NCBI GenBank assembly: GCA_027365225.1
Contig: DAHXNV010000009.1
Span: 1-64,000 of the forward strand
Length of the DNA stretch: 64,000 nucleotides
Reading direction: 5' to 3'
From: Gammaproteobacteria bacterium
GTDB taxonomy: Bacteria; Pseudomonadota; Gammaproteobacteria; Steroidobacterales; Steroidobacteraceae
Below, piece after piece: positions 33,214 through 43,367 of this stretch. The notes under the pieces are model-generated. The model was not told the DNA's origin. It ran no database searches and saw nothing but the letters and a program-made list of their open reading frames with translations. The number at the start of each line of letters is the position of its first letter. Position 1 is the stretch's first letter. Both the position numbers and the translations under genes were made by a program.

Positions 33214-34212
33214 ATGAATTCCGCCCCCGCCCCCGCCGACGCCGCCGACCAGGGCCTGCTCGCGGCCGCGCGGCGCGCCCTCGCGATCGAAGCCCGCGCG
33301 GTCGAGGCGTTGCTCGCGCGTCTCGACGTGCGCTTCGCGGCCGCCTGCCGGCTGTGCCTCGAGTGCCAGGGGCGCGTCGTGGTCACGGGCATCGGCAAGT
33401 CCGGGCATGTGGCGCGTAAAATCGCCTCGACGCTCGCCAGCACGGGCAGCCCCGCGTTCTTTCTGCACCCGGCCGAGGCCAGTCACGGCGACCTCGGCAT
33501 GATCACGCGCGCCGACCTCGTGCTGGCCCTGTCCAATTCCGGTGAGACACCCGAGGTCCTGCTGCTTCTACCCCATCTGACACGCCTGGCCGTGCCGCTC
33601 ATCGCCATGGTGGGCAAGTCCGACTCGACCCTCGGCCGCTCGGCGACCGTCGTGCTCGACGTCAGCGTGCCGGAGGAGGCCTGCCCGTTGAATCTCGCGC
33701 CGACGGCCAGCACAACCGCGGCGCTGGCGATGGGCGACGCGCTCGCCGTGGCCGTGCTCGAGGCGCGCGGCTTCACCGAGCTGGACTTCGCGCGCTCGCA
33801 CCCCGGCGGCATGCTCGGCCGTCAGCTGCTGCTGCGCGTCGAGCAGCTGATGCGCACCGGGCAGGCGGCGCCGGTGGTGCGCCCCGAGGCGACGCTGGCC
33901 GAGGGGCTGCTCGAGATGTCGCGCAAAGGCCTCGGCATGACGGTGATCACCGGCGCCGATGACGTTGTGATCGGGGTCTTCACCGACGGCGATCTGCGCC
34001 GCGCGCTCGATCGCCAGATCGACGTCCACCGGGTCACCATGCGCGAGGTCATGACGACACCGTGCAAGACGATCGGCCCGCAGGAGCTGGCCGCCGAGGC
34101 GGTGCACCGCATGGAGCTGTACCGCATCACGGCTCTGCCGGTCGCCGATGCCGCGGGGCGCCTGGTCGGCGCGCTGAACGTACACGATCTGTTCCGGGCC
34201 GGTGTCGTGTGA
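33214..34212 (+). CDS. kdsD: Arabinose-5-phosphate isomerase
   Basis: Converts ribulose 5-phosphate to arabinose 5-phosphate, the first step to Kdo. The 332-residue protein has an N-terminal SIS domain (VVVTGIGKSGHVARKIASTLASTG, LALSNSGETPEVL, MGDALAVAVLEARGFTELDFARSHPGG) and two C-terminal CBS domains. The chosen ATG has only AGG directly beside it, a weak ribosome site, with a possible -10 eight bases further up. It opens the kds-lpt-rpoN run; its stop overlaps kdsC. Confidence 0.96.
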   Translation: MNSAPAPADAADQGLLAAARRALAIEARAVEALLARLDVRFAAACRLCLECQGRVVVTGIGKSGHVARKIASTLASTGSPAFFLHPAEASHGDLGMITRADLVLALSNSGETPEVLLLLPHLTRLAVPLIAMVGKSDSTLGRSATVVLDVSVPEEACPLNLAPTASTTAALAMGDALAVAVLEARGFTELDFARSHPGGMLGRQLLLRVEQLMRTGQAAPVVRPEATLAEGLLEMSRKGLGMTVITGADDVVIGVFTDGDLRRALDRQIDVHRVTMREVMTTPCKTIGPQELAAEAVHRMELYRITALPVADAAGRLVGALNVHDLFRAGVV

Positions 34213-34697
34213 GCACCGACATTGCGCGCATCCGGCTGTTGGTGCTCGATGTCGATGGCGTCCTGACGGACGGCCGCCTGTACTACGGTCCGCGGGGCGA
34301 GGCGTTGAAGGTATTTCACGCCCGCGATGGCGCGGGGCTGCAGCAGCTGCGCGCGGCGGGCATGGTGATAGCCGTGATCTCCGGGAGACGCTCGCCGATG
34401 ACACGCCGGCGCTGCCGCGAGCTTGGCATACGGCATGTGATCCAGGGCGTGGCGGACAAGCAGGCTGCATTGCAGCGGCTGTGCGCGCGCCTGGCCATCG
34501 AGCCCGCCGAATGCGCCTGCATCGGCGATGACACGCCCGACGTGCCGATGATGCGCGCGGCGGGCCTGGCCTTTGCGGTGGCCGACGCGCACGAAGCGGC
34601 CCGGCGCGCCGCCCACGTCGTGACGGTTCTGCCGGGTGGATGCGGAGCGGTGCGCGAGGTCTGCGACCGGCTGCTCGCGGCCCGGCACCCGACTTGA
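34209..34697 (+). CDS. kdsC: 3-deoxy-D-manno-octulosonate 8-phosphate phosphatase
   Basis: HAD-family phosphatase releasing Kdo from Kdo-8-P. The 162-residue protein has the nucleophile motif VLDVDGVLTDGRLYYG, HARDGAGLQQLRAAGM, ISGRRSPMTRRRCRELGI and the Mg-binding GDDTPDVPMM. The GTG start at 34209 overlaps the kdsD stop as GTGA; a longer open frame upstream belongs to kdsD in another frame. Confidence 0.96.
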   Translation: MSTDIARIRLLVLDVDGVLTDGRLYYGPRGEALKVFHARDGAGLQQLRAAGMVIAVISGRRSPMTRRRCRELGIRHVIQGVADKQAALQRLCARLAIEPAECACIGDDTPDVPMMRAAGLAFAVADAHEAARRAAHVVTVLPGGCGAVREVCDRLLAARHPT

Positions 34698-34712
34698 GAC
34701 GGCGGCGACTGC

Positions 34713-35276
34713 GTGATTTACCGGATATTCGCGTTCCTGACGGTGGTGGCGGTGATCATCGGCTCGCTGCTGCTGTCGCGCCAGGAAGGCGCGCCCCAAA
34801 CCACGACCGTCGCGCAAAGCGATGCGAACGAGGGATATTCGGCGCGCGATGCGCAGCTGTGGGAAACCGGCGCGAACGGCCTGCCGCTCTACACCGTCGA
34901 TGCCGCCCTGATCCGCGAGCGGCCGCGCCACGACACCGTGCGGCTGACCCGGGTGAGCCTGAGCTTCCTCGATCCGAGCGGCAACAAATGGCTCGCGACC
35001 GCCGACCGGGGCGAGATCGTGCGCGGCAGCGGCCAGGTGCAGCTGGCGGGCCACGTCCACGTCACCGCCGCGGTGCAGAAGGGGCGGGCCCCCATCCTGA
35101 TCCGCACCGACGCGCTGACCTTCGACAGCCACACCGACCGGGTGAGCACCGCCGACCCGGTGACCCTGCTGTGGGCGGGGCAGCAGCTCGACGCCAAAGG
35201 TCTGATCGTGAGCTTGAAGACCCATCGCCTCCAGTTAGAATCCCAGATCCATGCCATCGTCACGCCCTCGCACTAG
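34713..35276 (+). CDS. lptC: LPS export protein LptC
   Basis: Bitopic inner-membrane component of the Lpt bridge that passes LPS from LptB2FG to LptA. The 187-residue protein has one N-terminal membrane helix (about 4-21) and a beta-jellyroll periplasmic domain (WETGANGLPLYTVDAALIRERP, LTFDSHTDRVSTADPVTLLW). GTG start at 34713. It overlaps lptA by 26 bases. Confidence 0.92.
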   Translation: MIYRIFAFLTVVAVIIGSLLLSRQEGAPQTTTVAQSDANEGYSARDAQLWETGANGLPLYTVDAALIRERPRHDTVRLTRVSLSFLDPSGNKWLATADRGEIVRGSGQVQLAGHVHVTAAVQKGRAPILIRTDALTFDSHTDRVSTADPVTLLWAGQQLDAKGLIVSLKTHRLQLESQIHAIVTPSH

Positions 35277-35931
35277 ATTCGCGCTGCTCGCCGCGGCACT
35301 GGCGGGGCTCGGCGCCGCGCGGCCGCCGACTCTGCCGCACCGCACGTACACGTTCGATGCGGCCTCCTCGGAGATCAACTACAAAGCGCAGACGGGCGTG
35401 TTCCAGAACATCGAGATCTCGCAAGGCAAGGTCACAGTGTTCGCCGACCGGGCACATGCGATCGGCATCGGCAGGCCCGACGGCCAGTGGACTCTGATCG
35501 GCAAGGTACGCGTGCACGCGCCTCCGCATGGCAACTTGAGCTCCGAGCGAGCCGTCGTGCAGGTGCGCAATCAGCGGGTCACGAAGGTCACCGTCACCGG
35601 AAGTCCGGCGCATTTCAGCCAGCGGGGCAAGGCCCCGCGCAAGCTCACCGAAGGCCACGCCGACCAGATCGTCTACAATGTGACGGCCGGTACCGTGGAG
35701 CTGAACCGCGACGCATGGCTCAGCGACGGCCGCAACCAGATCAGCGGCCCGCAGATCCGATACAACATCCTCAAGGACCGCATCGAGGCGACCTCCGAGG
35801 GGCCAGGCAAGCGCGTCCATATCTCCATCGGACCGCAGACCGTCTCGGGGAACAAGCAGGCGCACCCCCGGGGCAACACGGCGCGCGCCCCGGGGAAACC
35901 CGGCCCGAAGCCGCCCGGACGCTCGCCCTGA
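35251..35931 (+). CDS. lptA: LPS transport periplasmic protein LptA
   Basis: Periplasmic OstA-type protein that polymerises into the LPS bridge. The 226-residue precursor has a short signal peptide ([22 protein letters not shown]), the beta-jellyroll pattern [27 protein letters not shown] ... [37 protein letters not shown], and a Pro/Gly/Lys-rich C-terminal tail. The stop overlaps lptB as TGATG. Confidence 0.93.
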   Translation: MPSSRPRTRFALLAAALAGLGAARPPTLPHRTYTFDAASSEINYKAQTGVFQNIEISQGKVTVFADRAHAIGIGRPDGQWTLIGKVRVHAPPHGNLSSERAVVQVRNQRVTKVTVTGSPAHFSQRGKAPRKLTEGHADQIVYNVTAGTVELNRDAWLSDGRNQISGPQIRYNILKDRIEATSEGPGKRVHISIGPQTVSGNKQAHPRGNTARAPGKPGPKPPGRSP

Positions 35932-36653
35932 TGTCGCTCAAGGCCGCCGGTCTGGAAAAGCGCTACCGATCCCGGAAAGTCGTCCGTGGCATGAGCCTCG
36001 AGGTGGCCCCCGGAGAGGTCGTCGGACTGCTCGGCCCGAATGGCGCCGGCAAGACCACCGCCTTTTACATGATGGTGGGACTGGTGCGCTGCGACGCCGG
36101 GCGGATCCATCTCGGGGAGCGGGACATCACCACGCTGCCGATGCATCGGCGGGCCGAACTCGGCCTGGGATACTTGCCCCAGGAAGCGTCCGTCTTCCGC
36201 CGCCTGTCGGTGGAAAACAACGTGCTCGCGATCCTCGAGAGACGGGCCGACCTGGACCGGGCGGCGCGCGAGCAACGCCTGGAGGAGCTGCTCGAGGAGC
36301 TGCGCATCGGACACGTACGGCGCAGCCTCGGTCTGTCCCTCTCCGGAGGCGAGCGCCGGCGCGTGGAGATCGCCCGCGCACTCGCGGCCGAACCGCGCTT
36401 CATGCTCCTCGATGAGCCCTTCGCCGGGGTCGATCCGCTGTCGGTGCTCGACATCCAGCGCATCATCGGCGAGCTCACCGGCCGCGGGATCGGCGTGCTC
36501 ATCACGGATCACAACGTGCGCGAGACCCTCGGGGTCTGCAGCCGCGCGTATATCGTCAATCAGGGAACTGTGATCGCCGCCGGAAACGCCGAAGAAATTC
36601 TTGCCAATCCCCACGTCCGTGAGGTGTACTTGGGCGAGTCGTTCCGTCTTTGA
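35931..36653 (+). CDS. lptB: LPS export ABC transporter ATPase LptB
   Basis: Cytoplasmic ATPase of LptB2FG, which extracts LPS from the inner membrane. The 240-residue protein has Walker [10 protein letters not shown], signature [15 protein letters not shown], Walker [13 protein letters not shown] and the switch histidine in [10 protein letters not shown]. The N-terminal [14 protein letters not shown] and C-terminal [12 protein letters not shown] are typical. lptF and lptG are not in the window. Confidence 0.98.
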   Translation: MSLKAAGLEKRYRSRKVVRGMSLEVAPGEVVGLLGPNGAGKTTAFYMMVGLVRCDAGRIHLGERDITTLPMHRRAELGLGYLPQEASVFRRLSVENNVLAILERRADLDRAAREQRLEELLEELRIGHVRRSLGLSLSGGERRRVEIARALAAEPRFMLLDEPFAGVDPLSVLDIQRIIGELTGRGIGVLITDHNVRETLGVCSRAYIVNQGTVIAAGNAEEILANPHVREVYLGESFRL

Positions 36654-36750
36654 GGGGCTGCAGGGCGCTCGGGCCGGGCGACCGCGCAAGCCATCGATCA
36701 ACCGTATTTGCCGCCGGGACAAGAACGCCGCGACCGTCACCGATGCCACC

Positions 36751-38208
36751 ATGCTGAAACCCTCTCTGCAGCTCAAGCTGGGTCAGCAACTGACCATGAC
36801 CCCGCAGCTGCAGCAGGCGATCCGGCTTCTGCAGCTGCCTGCGCTGGAGCTGCAGGCGCATATCCGCGAGCTGCTCGAAACCAACGTCATGCTCGAGCCG
36901 CTCGAAGACGGCGAGAGCGATTCCGGCGAGGCGCTCGAGGCGGGTGAATCGAGCGCACCGGCCGAGGAGTCGGCCGAGGAGCGGACCGAGGCCGCCGAGA
37001 GTCGCGAGAGCGTCGAAGTCCTCGAGGACGACTGGGGCGGACAGAGCGCCGGGCCGGCCGAGTCCAGCTGGAACGGGGACGATCTGGATCGGGTCCAGGA
37101 GGTCGCGGACGCCTCGGGGCAATCCCTGCAAGACTATCTGCTCTGGCAGCTCGAGCTCGCGAGGCTCGAGCCTCGCGAACTCGCCATCGCGCGCGCCATC
37201 GTCGATGCCATCAATGACGACGGCTACGTGACCGAGTCGATGGAAGAGATCGCCGAGACGCTCAAACCGGAAGTGCACTGCACGGCGAGCGAGGTCGCAT
37301 CGGTCCTCGGCGGCGTGCAGGCCCTCGATCCGCCGGGGATCGGCGCACGCGGCATCGGCGAGTGCATCGAGCTGCAATTGCGCCAGCTCGACCCGGACAC
37401 CCCGGGCCTGGCCACCGCGCTCGAGATCGCCCGGCGCCATCTCGAGCGCCTGGCGTGCCGGGAGCTGTCCACGCTGAAGCGCGAGCTGCGCGCCAGCGAC
37501 GAGGAACTCACCGAGGCCCTGGCGCTGGTGCGCTCATGCCACCCGCGACCGGGCTCCACCGTGAGCACCGGCGCCCCCGAGTACGTCGTACCGGACGTAT
37601 TCGTGCGGCGCACCGAGCACGGCTGGAGCGTGGAGATCAATTCGGCCACTTTGCCGCGAATTCGTCTCAATCACAGCTATGCAAGCCTGCTCGGCCGCAG
37701 CGCCACCCACGCCACGTTGCGTGCGCAGTTGCAGGAGGCGCGCTGGCTGCTGAAGAGCCTGGAGATCCGCCATGAGACGCTGATCAAGGTCGCCCGCTCG
37801 ATCGTCGAGCGGCAGGTCGCGTTTCTCGAGCATGGCGAGGAGCACATGCGCCCGATGATCCTCAAGGACATTGCCGAGGCGATCGGCATGCACGAGTCGA
37901 CCATCTCGCGGGTGACTTCCGGCAAGTACATGCACACCCCTCGCGGGGTATTCGAACTTCGTTACTTCTTCTCGAGTCAGATTGAAGGCGCCGATGGTTC
38001 GGGCACCTCCTCGACGGCAATACGCGCCAAGATCAGGAAGCTGGTCAAGGACGAGGATCCGCTCGCGCCGCTCAGCGACGGGCGCATCGCCGCGCTGCTC
38101 TCCGCCGAGGGCATACCGGTGGCGCGCCGCACCGTCGCGAAGTACCGAGAGGCGATGGGCATCCCCGCCTCGAGCGAGCGCAAGCGCTCCGGATCGGCGC
38201 AGATCTGA
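36751..38208 (+). CDS. rpoN: RNA polymerase sigma-54 factor
   Basis: Sigma factor for enhancer-dependent promoters. The 485-residue protein has the Gln/Leu-rich region I (LKLGQQLTMTPQLQQAIRLLQL), an acidic region II (about residues 55-110), the core-binding domain, the HTH near LKDIAEAIGMHESTISRVTSGKYM and the RpoN box ARRTVAKYRE at 458-467. ATG 36751 is the natural start although its ribosome site is weak. It follows lptB, as in most gammaproteobacteria. Confidence 0.98.
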   Translation: MLKPSLQLKLGQQLTMTPQLQQAIRLLQLPALELQAHIRELLETNVMLEPLEDGESDSGEALEAGESSAPAEESAEERTEAAESRESVEVLEDDWGGQSAGPAESSWNGDDLDRVQEVADASGQSLQDYLLWQLELARLEPRELAIARAIVDAINDDGYVTESMEEIAETLKPEVHCTASEVASVLGGVQALDPPGIGARGIGECIELQLRQLDPDTPGLATALEIARRHLERLACRELSTLKRELRASDEELTEALALVRSCHPRPGSTVSTGAPEYVVPDVFVRRTEHGWSVEINSATLPRIRLNHSYASLLGRSATHATLRAQLQEARWLLKSLEIRHETLIKVARSIVERQVAFLEHGEEHMRPMILKDIAEAIGMHESTISRVTSGKYMHTPRGVFELRYFFSSQIEGADGSGTSSTAIRAKIRKLVKDEDPLAPLSDGRIAALLSAEGIPVARRTVAKYREAMGIPASSERKRSGSAQI

Positions 38209-38254
38209 GCGCTCTTTGATCGACAACCGGTCTTGCACGCGATAGGAGATGATC

Positions 38255-38572
38255 ATGCAGCTGAATGTCACCGGCCAGAACATCGAGATCACCCCGGCCC
38301 TGCGCGGATACGTGGAGAAGAAGCTCGAGCGCATCGAGCGGCACTTCGACCAGGTCATCAACGTGCACTGCGTGCTGAGCGTGGAGAAGCTGCGCCAGAA
38401 GGCCGAGGCCACGGTGCTGGTGAGCGGCAATTCCATTCATGCCGATTCGATCGAGGAGGACATGTACGCGGCCATCGATCTGCTCGCCGACAAGCTCGAC
38501 CGGTGCGTCAAGAAACACAAGGAGAAGCTGACCGACCACCACGCGCTCGAGGGACGAGCGCTGCGCGCCTGA
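38255..38572 (+). CDS. hpf: Ribosome hibernation promoting factor (short HPF)
   Basis: Binds the 30S decoding centre and promotes 100S dimers in stationary phase. The 105-residue protein has MQLNVTGQNIEITPALRGYV and the central AEATVLVSGNSIHADSIEEDMYAAIDLLADKL. I choose ATG 38255 over 38249 because AGGAG at 38244-38248 has a six-base spacer to it. It has the short form without the dimerisation domain. Confidence 0.95.
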   Translation: MQLNVTGQNIEITPALRGYVEKKLERIERHFDQVINVHCVLSVEKLRQKAEATVLVSGNSIHADSIEEDMYAAIDLLADKLDRCVKKHKEKLTDHHALEGRALRA

Positions 38573-38594
38573 GCGCGCCGGCAGCGGACAGCCC

Positions 38595-39485
38595 GTGCGC
38601 ATCATCGTCTTGAGCGGGTTGTCCGGCTCGGGCAAGAGCGTGGCGCTGCGCATGCTCGAGGACCTCGATTTCTACTGCATCGACAACATCCCGGCGGCGC
38701 TGCTGACACCCTTCATCGCCCACGCCGTGCGCAATCCCGGGGAGACCTATGGGCGTGCGGCGGTGGGGGTCGATGCGCGCAACACGGCCGCGGAGATCGC
38801 CACGGTGCCGCGGCTGATCGACGAGCTGCGCCGCAGCGGTATCGATTGCGAGCTGATTTTCCTCACCGCGACCGACGAGGTGCTGCTGCGGCGCTTCGCC
38901 GAAACGCGCCGTACGCACCCGATGGGCCGCGGCAGTCTCGATCTGCGCACGGCGCTGTCGCTCGAGCGCGACTTGCTCGAGCCGATTGCCCATGCGGCGG
39001 ATCTGCTCATCGATACCTCGCACCTGGGCATGCACGCGCTGCGCGATGTGATCGCCGAGCGGGTCGGCGTGCCGCGCACCGAGCGGCTCTCGATCACGTT
39101 CGAGTCGTTCGGGTTCAAGCACGGGATCCCGGGCGACGCGGATTTCGTGTTCGACGCCCGGTCACTGCCGAATCCGTACTGGGAGCCGCGCCTGCGGCCG
39201 CTGAGCGGGCGCGATCCGCAAGTCATCGCCTTTCTCGAGGCCCATGCCGGCACAGCCCGGCTCAGCGAGGACATCGAGGGATTCATGCGCGCGCGCATCC
39301 CTGAATTCGAGGCCAGCCATCGCGGCTACTTGACCGTCGCGGTGGGCTGCACCGGGGGTCAACATCGCTCGGTGTACATCGTCGAGCGGCTGGCCGGGCG
39401 GCTGCAGCGGACACACCCGCAGGTCAGGGTGCGCCACACGGCGCTCGCGAGCGCGGCCGGCGCGCCGGCCGCCGCGCTCAGGTGA
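38595..39485 (+). CDS. rapZ: RNase adaptor RapZ
   Basis: In enterics RapZ brings RNase E to the sRNA GlmZ and so controls GlmS and amino-sugar supply for the envelope. The 296-residue protein has the P-loop GLSGSGKS (8-15), FYCIDNIPAALL, FLTATDEVLLRRFAETRRTHPM and the C-terminal VGCTGGQHRSVYIVERL. GTG start, 22 bases after hpf. ptsN, usually between hpf and rapZ, is absent. The 3' end overlaps the convergent patatin gene by eight bases. Confidence 0.96.
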   Translation: MRIIVLSGLSGSGKSVALRMLEDLDFYCIDNIPAALLTPFIAHAVRNPGETYGRAAVGVDARNTAAEIATVPRLIDELRRSGIDCELIFLTATDEVLLRRFAETRRTHPMGRGSLDLRTALSLERDLLEPIAHAADLLIDTSHLGMHALRDVIAERVGVPRTERLSITFESFGFKHGIPGDADFVFDARSLPNPYWEPRLRPLSGRDPQVIAFLEAHAGTARLSEDIEGFMRARIPEFEASHRGYLTVAVGCTGGQHRSVYIVERLAGRLQRTHPQVRVRHTALASAAGAPAAALR

Positions 39486-40689
39486 GCTGGGTCACGCCCG
39501 GCGTGCCGGTTGCCGGTTGCAGACGCTCACCGGCGACGAACGCACGCAGGATTGTGCGCGAGCGAATCGCGTCCTGATAGCCGAGCTCGATCAGCGCGCG
39601 GGTGTACGGCGCCTCGAAGGCCAGATAGCTGGTCAGCTGATGACCGGGCACTTCCGGCCGGCCGCCAAGCACCCGCAGCAGCGCGCGCAAGCCGGACGGA
39701 AGGTCGGCGGCGTGGCGGGCCGCGATCTCGCTCGGATCGACGCTCGGGGCGATCATGAGCGTCTCGATGGCGCGCAGCCCGCGCGCCTGCGGCGCGGCGC
39801 GCACCAGCTGGTTCATGCGGTCGATATGCTCGAGATCGCCGTAGATCTGATCGGTGAACAGAGTATCGAGCATGAAGCCGAGCACCTCACCCGGGCTCGG
39901 CATCGCGGCCGGCCGGGCGCCGTCGACTCCGGAGCCGTGCGGCGAGCGCACGCCGAGGATGAGCAGCCGATCCGCGCCGAGATGAACGGCCGGGCTCAGC
40001 GGGTTGAGCTGGCGCATCGAGCCGTCGCCGAAGTACTCCGCGCCGAGCTTCACGGGCGTGAACAGCAACGGGATGGCGATGCTCGCCCGGATGGTCTCCT
40101 GCGACAGCTCGCTGCGGCGGCCCACGTGCTGCGCGCGGGTCCACTCGGACAACTCCGGCACGCCGTCGAAGAAGGCCACCGACTGGCCATTGGCGTAGCT
40201 CGTGGCGCACAGCGCGCAGGCGCGCAGATGGCCGCGCGCAATGCTGCGACGGATGCCGCCGCACTCGATCTCCCGTGCCAGCAGCGCCTTCAGCGGCCCG
40301 GTCTCGAGCAGCGATTTCGGCGGCGAGAGGATCAGGCCGCCGGAGATCAGCGACAGCGCCCAGTGCAGGCCCGAGCGCGCCACGTGCGGCGCATCGACGT
40401 GAAAGACCTGGCCGGTACGGAAGTTCGACCACACCCGCAGCAGACCCGCGACGCCCTCGCGCCACACGTGCGCCTCGGCGGCGAGCACGCTCGCGGCCAC
40501 CGCCCCGGCGGAAGTTCCGACGATGATCTGGAAGGGGTTGCGCGCGCGCGGCAGTATCTCCGCCAGCGCGCGCAGCACGCCCACCTGGTATGCGGACCGC
40601 GCTCCGCCGCCCGTCAGGACCAGGGCCACGACCGGACGGTGCCGCGGGCCGAGCGGCTCGCGGGATGCGATATCGGTTGCTGGCTCCAT
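39478..40689 (-). CDS. Patatin-like phospholipase
   Basis: The 403-residue protein has the three patatin signatures: the oxyanion hole VLTGGGARSAYQVGVL, the nucleophile elbow VGTSAGAVAAS and the catalytic dyad aspartate in YFGDGSMRQLNPLSP. No signal peptide is visible, so it is probably cytoplasmic or membrane-associated, acting on acyl lipids. The C-terminus (YLAFEAPYTRALIELGYQDA) fits the subgroup with a C-terminal helical extension. It lies downstream of pyk on the same strand, 64 bases away. Confidence 0.9.
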   Translation of the reverse strand: MEPATDIASREPLGPRHRPVVALVLTGGGARSAYQVGVLRALAEILPRARNPFQIIVGTSAGAVAASVLAAEAHVWREGVAGLLRVWSNFRTGQVFHVDAPHVARSGLHWALSLISGGLILSPPKSLLETGPLKALLAREIECGGIRRSIARGHLRACALCATSYANGQSVAFFDGVPELSEWTRAQHVGRRSELSQETIRASIAIPLLFTPVKLGAEYFGDGSMRQLNPLSPAVHLGADRLLILGVRSPHGSGVDGARPAAMPSPGEVLGFMLDTLFTDQIYGDLEHIDRMNQLVRAAPQARGLRAIETLMIAPSVDPSEIAARHAADLPSGLRALLRVLGGRPEVPGHQLTSYLAFEAPYTRALIELGYQDAIRSRTILRAFVAGERLQPATGTPGVTQLT

Positions 40690-40753
40690 AATCTCGGACG
40701 GAGGCCGGCCGCGACGCGGACCGCCGCCGGCGCCGCATCGCTCCGCCGGCCTC

Positions 40754-42184
40754 CTAGGCCACCTCGAGGATCTGCAGGGAGTTCGTGCCGCCCTGCACGC
40801 CCGACTGCTCGCCCTTGGTGAGAATCACCAGATCCTTGCGCTCGACCAACTTCAGCTCCAGAAGCCGGGTGAACAGCGTGTCGTAGAGCTGGCCGGTGGA
40901 CTTCGCGTCGGTCACGTCGAAGATGACCGGATATACACCGCGAAAGAGCGTCACCCGGCGGCGCGTCGACTCGTGGCGGGTGAAGGCGTAGATCGGTATG
41001 TCGGAGCGGATGCGCGACATCCACAGCGGCGTCGAGCCCGACTCGGTCAGCGCGACGATGGCGCGCACCTTCATGTGGTTGGCGGCATACATCACCGCCA
41101 TGGCGATGGCCTCCTCGCTGTCGCTGAACAGTCCCTCGGTACGATGCTGCTGGAAGCCGAGCGACAGCTCGTATTTCTCGGCGCCCTCGATGACCCGCGC
41201 CATCGCCTCCACGGCGCGCACCGGGTAGCGTCCGGTGGCAGATTCCGCCGACAGCATGACCGCATCGGTCCCATCCATCACGGCATTGGCGACGTCGCTG
41301 ACCTCGGCGCGCGTGGGGATCGGGTTCTGGATCATCGATTCCATCATCTGCGTGGCGGTGATCACCACCCGGTTCTTCAACCGCGACTGGCGAATGATGG
41401 TCTTCTGCAAGCCCGCGAGCTCGGCATAGCCCATCTCGACACCGAGGTCGCCGCGCGCCACCATCACGACGTCGGAGGCCTCGACCAGGGAAGGTAGATT
41501 GGCGATCGCCTCGTGACGCTCGACCTTGGCGACGATGCGCGCGTCGCGCCCGGCGCGACGCGCCAGGGTTCGGGCCTGCTCGATGTCGGCCGCGTCGCGG
41601 GCGAAGGACACCGCGATGTAATCGATGTTCTCCTCGGCGGCGAATCTGATGTCTTCCTTGTCCCTGTCGGACAGGGCCGGAGCGGATATGCCCCCGCCCT
41701 GTCGATTCAGGCCTTTGCGATCGGAAAGCTCACCGCCGATGCGCACGTGGGTGTGAATGCGCGTGTCCTCGACCCGCTCGACGTCGAGGACGATCTGTCC
41801 GTCGGCCAGCAGCAGCGCATCACCGGCCCGCACGTCCTTCGGCAGATCCTTGTAGGCGACGCCCACGCCCTCCACGGTACCGGCCTTGGGATCGAGCGCG
41901 GTGTCGAGCACGAACGGCCGGCCCTCCTCGAGCAGCACTTTGCCGGCGCGAAACCCCTCGATGCGGATCTTCGGTCCCGCCAGGTCGAGCAGCACCCCCA
42001 CGCACTTGTTGGCGCGATTGGCCGCTTCGCGCACCAGCGCCAGCCGGCGCCGCCGGTCCTCGACGGTGCCGTGCGAGGCGTTCAGCCGCGCCACATCGAG
42101 ACCGGCGCGCACCATGTCGGTGAGCACCCCCACATCGTCCGTGGCCGGCCCGAGCGTCGCCACGATTTTCGTTCGTCTGTGCAT
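40754..42184 (-). CDS. pyk: Pyruvate kinase
   Basis: Last step of glycolysis, PEP + ADP to pyruvate + ATP. The 476-residue protein has RTKIVATLGPATDDV, LNASHGTVEDRR, the catalytic VAKVERHEAIANL, MVARGDLGVEMG and the A-domain TATQMMESMIQNP. Last enzyme gene of the gap-pgk-pyk run, four bases after pgk. Confidence 0.97.
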   Translation of the reverse strand: MHRRTKIVATLGPATDDVGVLTDMVRAGLDVARLNASHGTVEDRRRRLALVREAANRANKCVGVLLDLAGPKIRIEGFRAGKVLLEEGRPFVLDTALDPKAGTVEGVGVAYKDLPKDVRAGDALLLADGQIVLDVERVEDTRIHTHVRIGGELSDRKGLNRQGGGISAPALSDRDKEDIRFAAEENIDYIAVSFARDAADIEQARTLARRAGRDARIVAKVERHEAIANLPSLVEASDVVMVARGDLGVEMGYAELAGLQKTIIRQSRLKNRVVITATQMMESMIQNPIPTRAEVSDVANAVMDGTDAVMLSAESATGRYPVRAVEAMARVIEGAEKYELSLGFQQHRTEGLFSDSEEAIAMAVMYAANHMKVRAIVALTESGSTPLWMSRIRSDIPIYAFTRHESTRRRVTLFRGVYPVIFDVTDAKSTGQLYDTLFTRLLELKLVERKDLVILTKGEQSGVQGGTNSLQILEVA

Positions 42185-42188
42185 GATG

Positions 42189-43367
42189 TCAGTCGCCTGC
42201 GCGCTCCTCGAGGGCCGCCACCGCGGGCAGCTTCTTGCCTTCTACGAATTCCAGAAATGCGCCACCGCCGGTCGAGATGTACGAGATGCCGTCCTCGACC
42301 CGGTATTTCTCGATCGCGGCCAGCGTGTCGCCGCCGCCGGCCAGAGAGAACGCCTTGCTGCGGGCGATCGCCTGGGCGATGGCGCGCGTGCCCTCGCCGA
42401 ACTGCTCGAACTCGAACACACCCACCGGACCGTTCCAGATGATGGTTCCGGCCGACTGCAGCAGTGCGCTCAGCCGGTCCGCGCTGTCCGGTCCGATGTC
42501 GAGGATCATCTCATCGGCACCCACATCGTCAATGGAGCGCACATCGGCGTGGGCCGTCGCCGCGAATTCCTTGGCCACCACGACGTCGGTCGGCAGCGGA
42601 ATCTCCGCCCCCCCCGCGCGCGCCTGTTCCATCAGCCGCCGCGCCACATCGAGCAGTTCCGCCTCGTAGAGCGACTTGCCGACCGGCAGGCCGGTCGCGG
42701 CGAGGAAGGTGTTGGCGATCCCGCCGCCGACGATGAGCTTGTCGACCTTGGCGAGCAGGGACTCGAGCACGGTCAGCTTGGTCGAGACCTTCGAGCCGGC
42801 GACGATCGCCACCAGCGGCCGCGCCGGGCGCTCGAGCGCCCGCTCGAGCGCCTCGAGCTCCCCGACCAGCAGCGGGCCGGCGCAGGCGACCTTGGCATGG
42901 CGCACGATGCCGTGGGTACTCGCCTCGGCGCGGTGCGCGGTCCCGAACGCGTCCATGACGAACACCTCGCACAGCCCCGCCATCCTGCGCGCGAGCGCCT
43001 CGTCGTCCTTCTTCTCGCCCTTGTTGAAGCGCACGTTCTCGCACAGCACCGCACTGCCCGGGGCGCACTCCAGGCCATCGAGCCAGTCGCCGCGCAAGGG
43101 CACGGGCTTGCCCAGCAGCTCCGAGAGGCGCGCGGCCACCGGCTGCAACGACAGCTTCGCGTCGAACTCGCCCTCCTTGGGGCGGCCGAGGTGCGAGAGG
43201 ATGAACACCTGCGCATGCTGATCGAGCGCGTAACGGATGGTGGGCAGCGCGGCGCGGATGCGCGCATCGCTCGAGATCACCCCGTCCTTGACCGGCACAT
43301 TGAGGTCTTCACGGATCAGGACCCGCTTGCCGCGCAGGTCCGTGTCCGTCATGCGCCGGATCTTCAT
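42189..43367 (-). CDS. pgk: Phosphoglycerate kinase
   Basis: Converts 1,3-bisphosphoglycerate and ADP to 3-phosphoglycerate and ATP. The 392-residue protein shows [16 protein letters not shown] (RxDxN motif), [56 protein letters not shown] and [13 protein letters not shown]. The ATG at 43365-43367 overlaps the gap stop as ATGA and is preferred over an internal ATG at 43352. Confidence 0.97.
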   Translation of the reverse strand: MKIRRMTDTDLRGKRVLIREDLNVPVKDGVISSDARIRAALPTIRYALDQHAQVFILSHLGRPKEGEFDAKLSLQPVAARLSELLGKPVPLRGDWLDGLECAPGSAVLCENVRFNKGEKKDDEALARRMAGLCEVFVMDAFGTAHRAEASTHGIVRHAKVACAGPLLVGELEALERALERPARPLVAIVAGSKVSTKLTVLESLLAKVDKLIVGGGIANTFLAATGLPVGKSLYEAELLDVARRLMEQARAGGAEIPLPTDVVVAKEFAATAHADVRSIDDVGADEMILDIGPDSADRLSALLQSAGTIIWNGPVGVFEFEQFGEGTRAIAQAIARSKAFSLAGGGDTLAAIEKYRVEDGISYISTGGGAFLEFVEGKKLPAVAALEERAGD

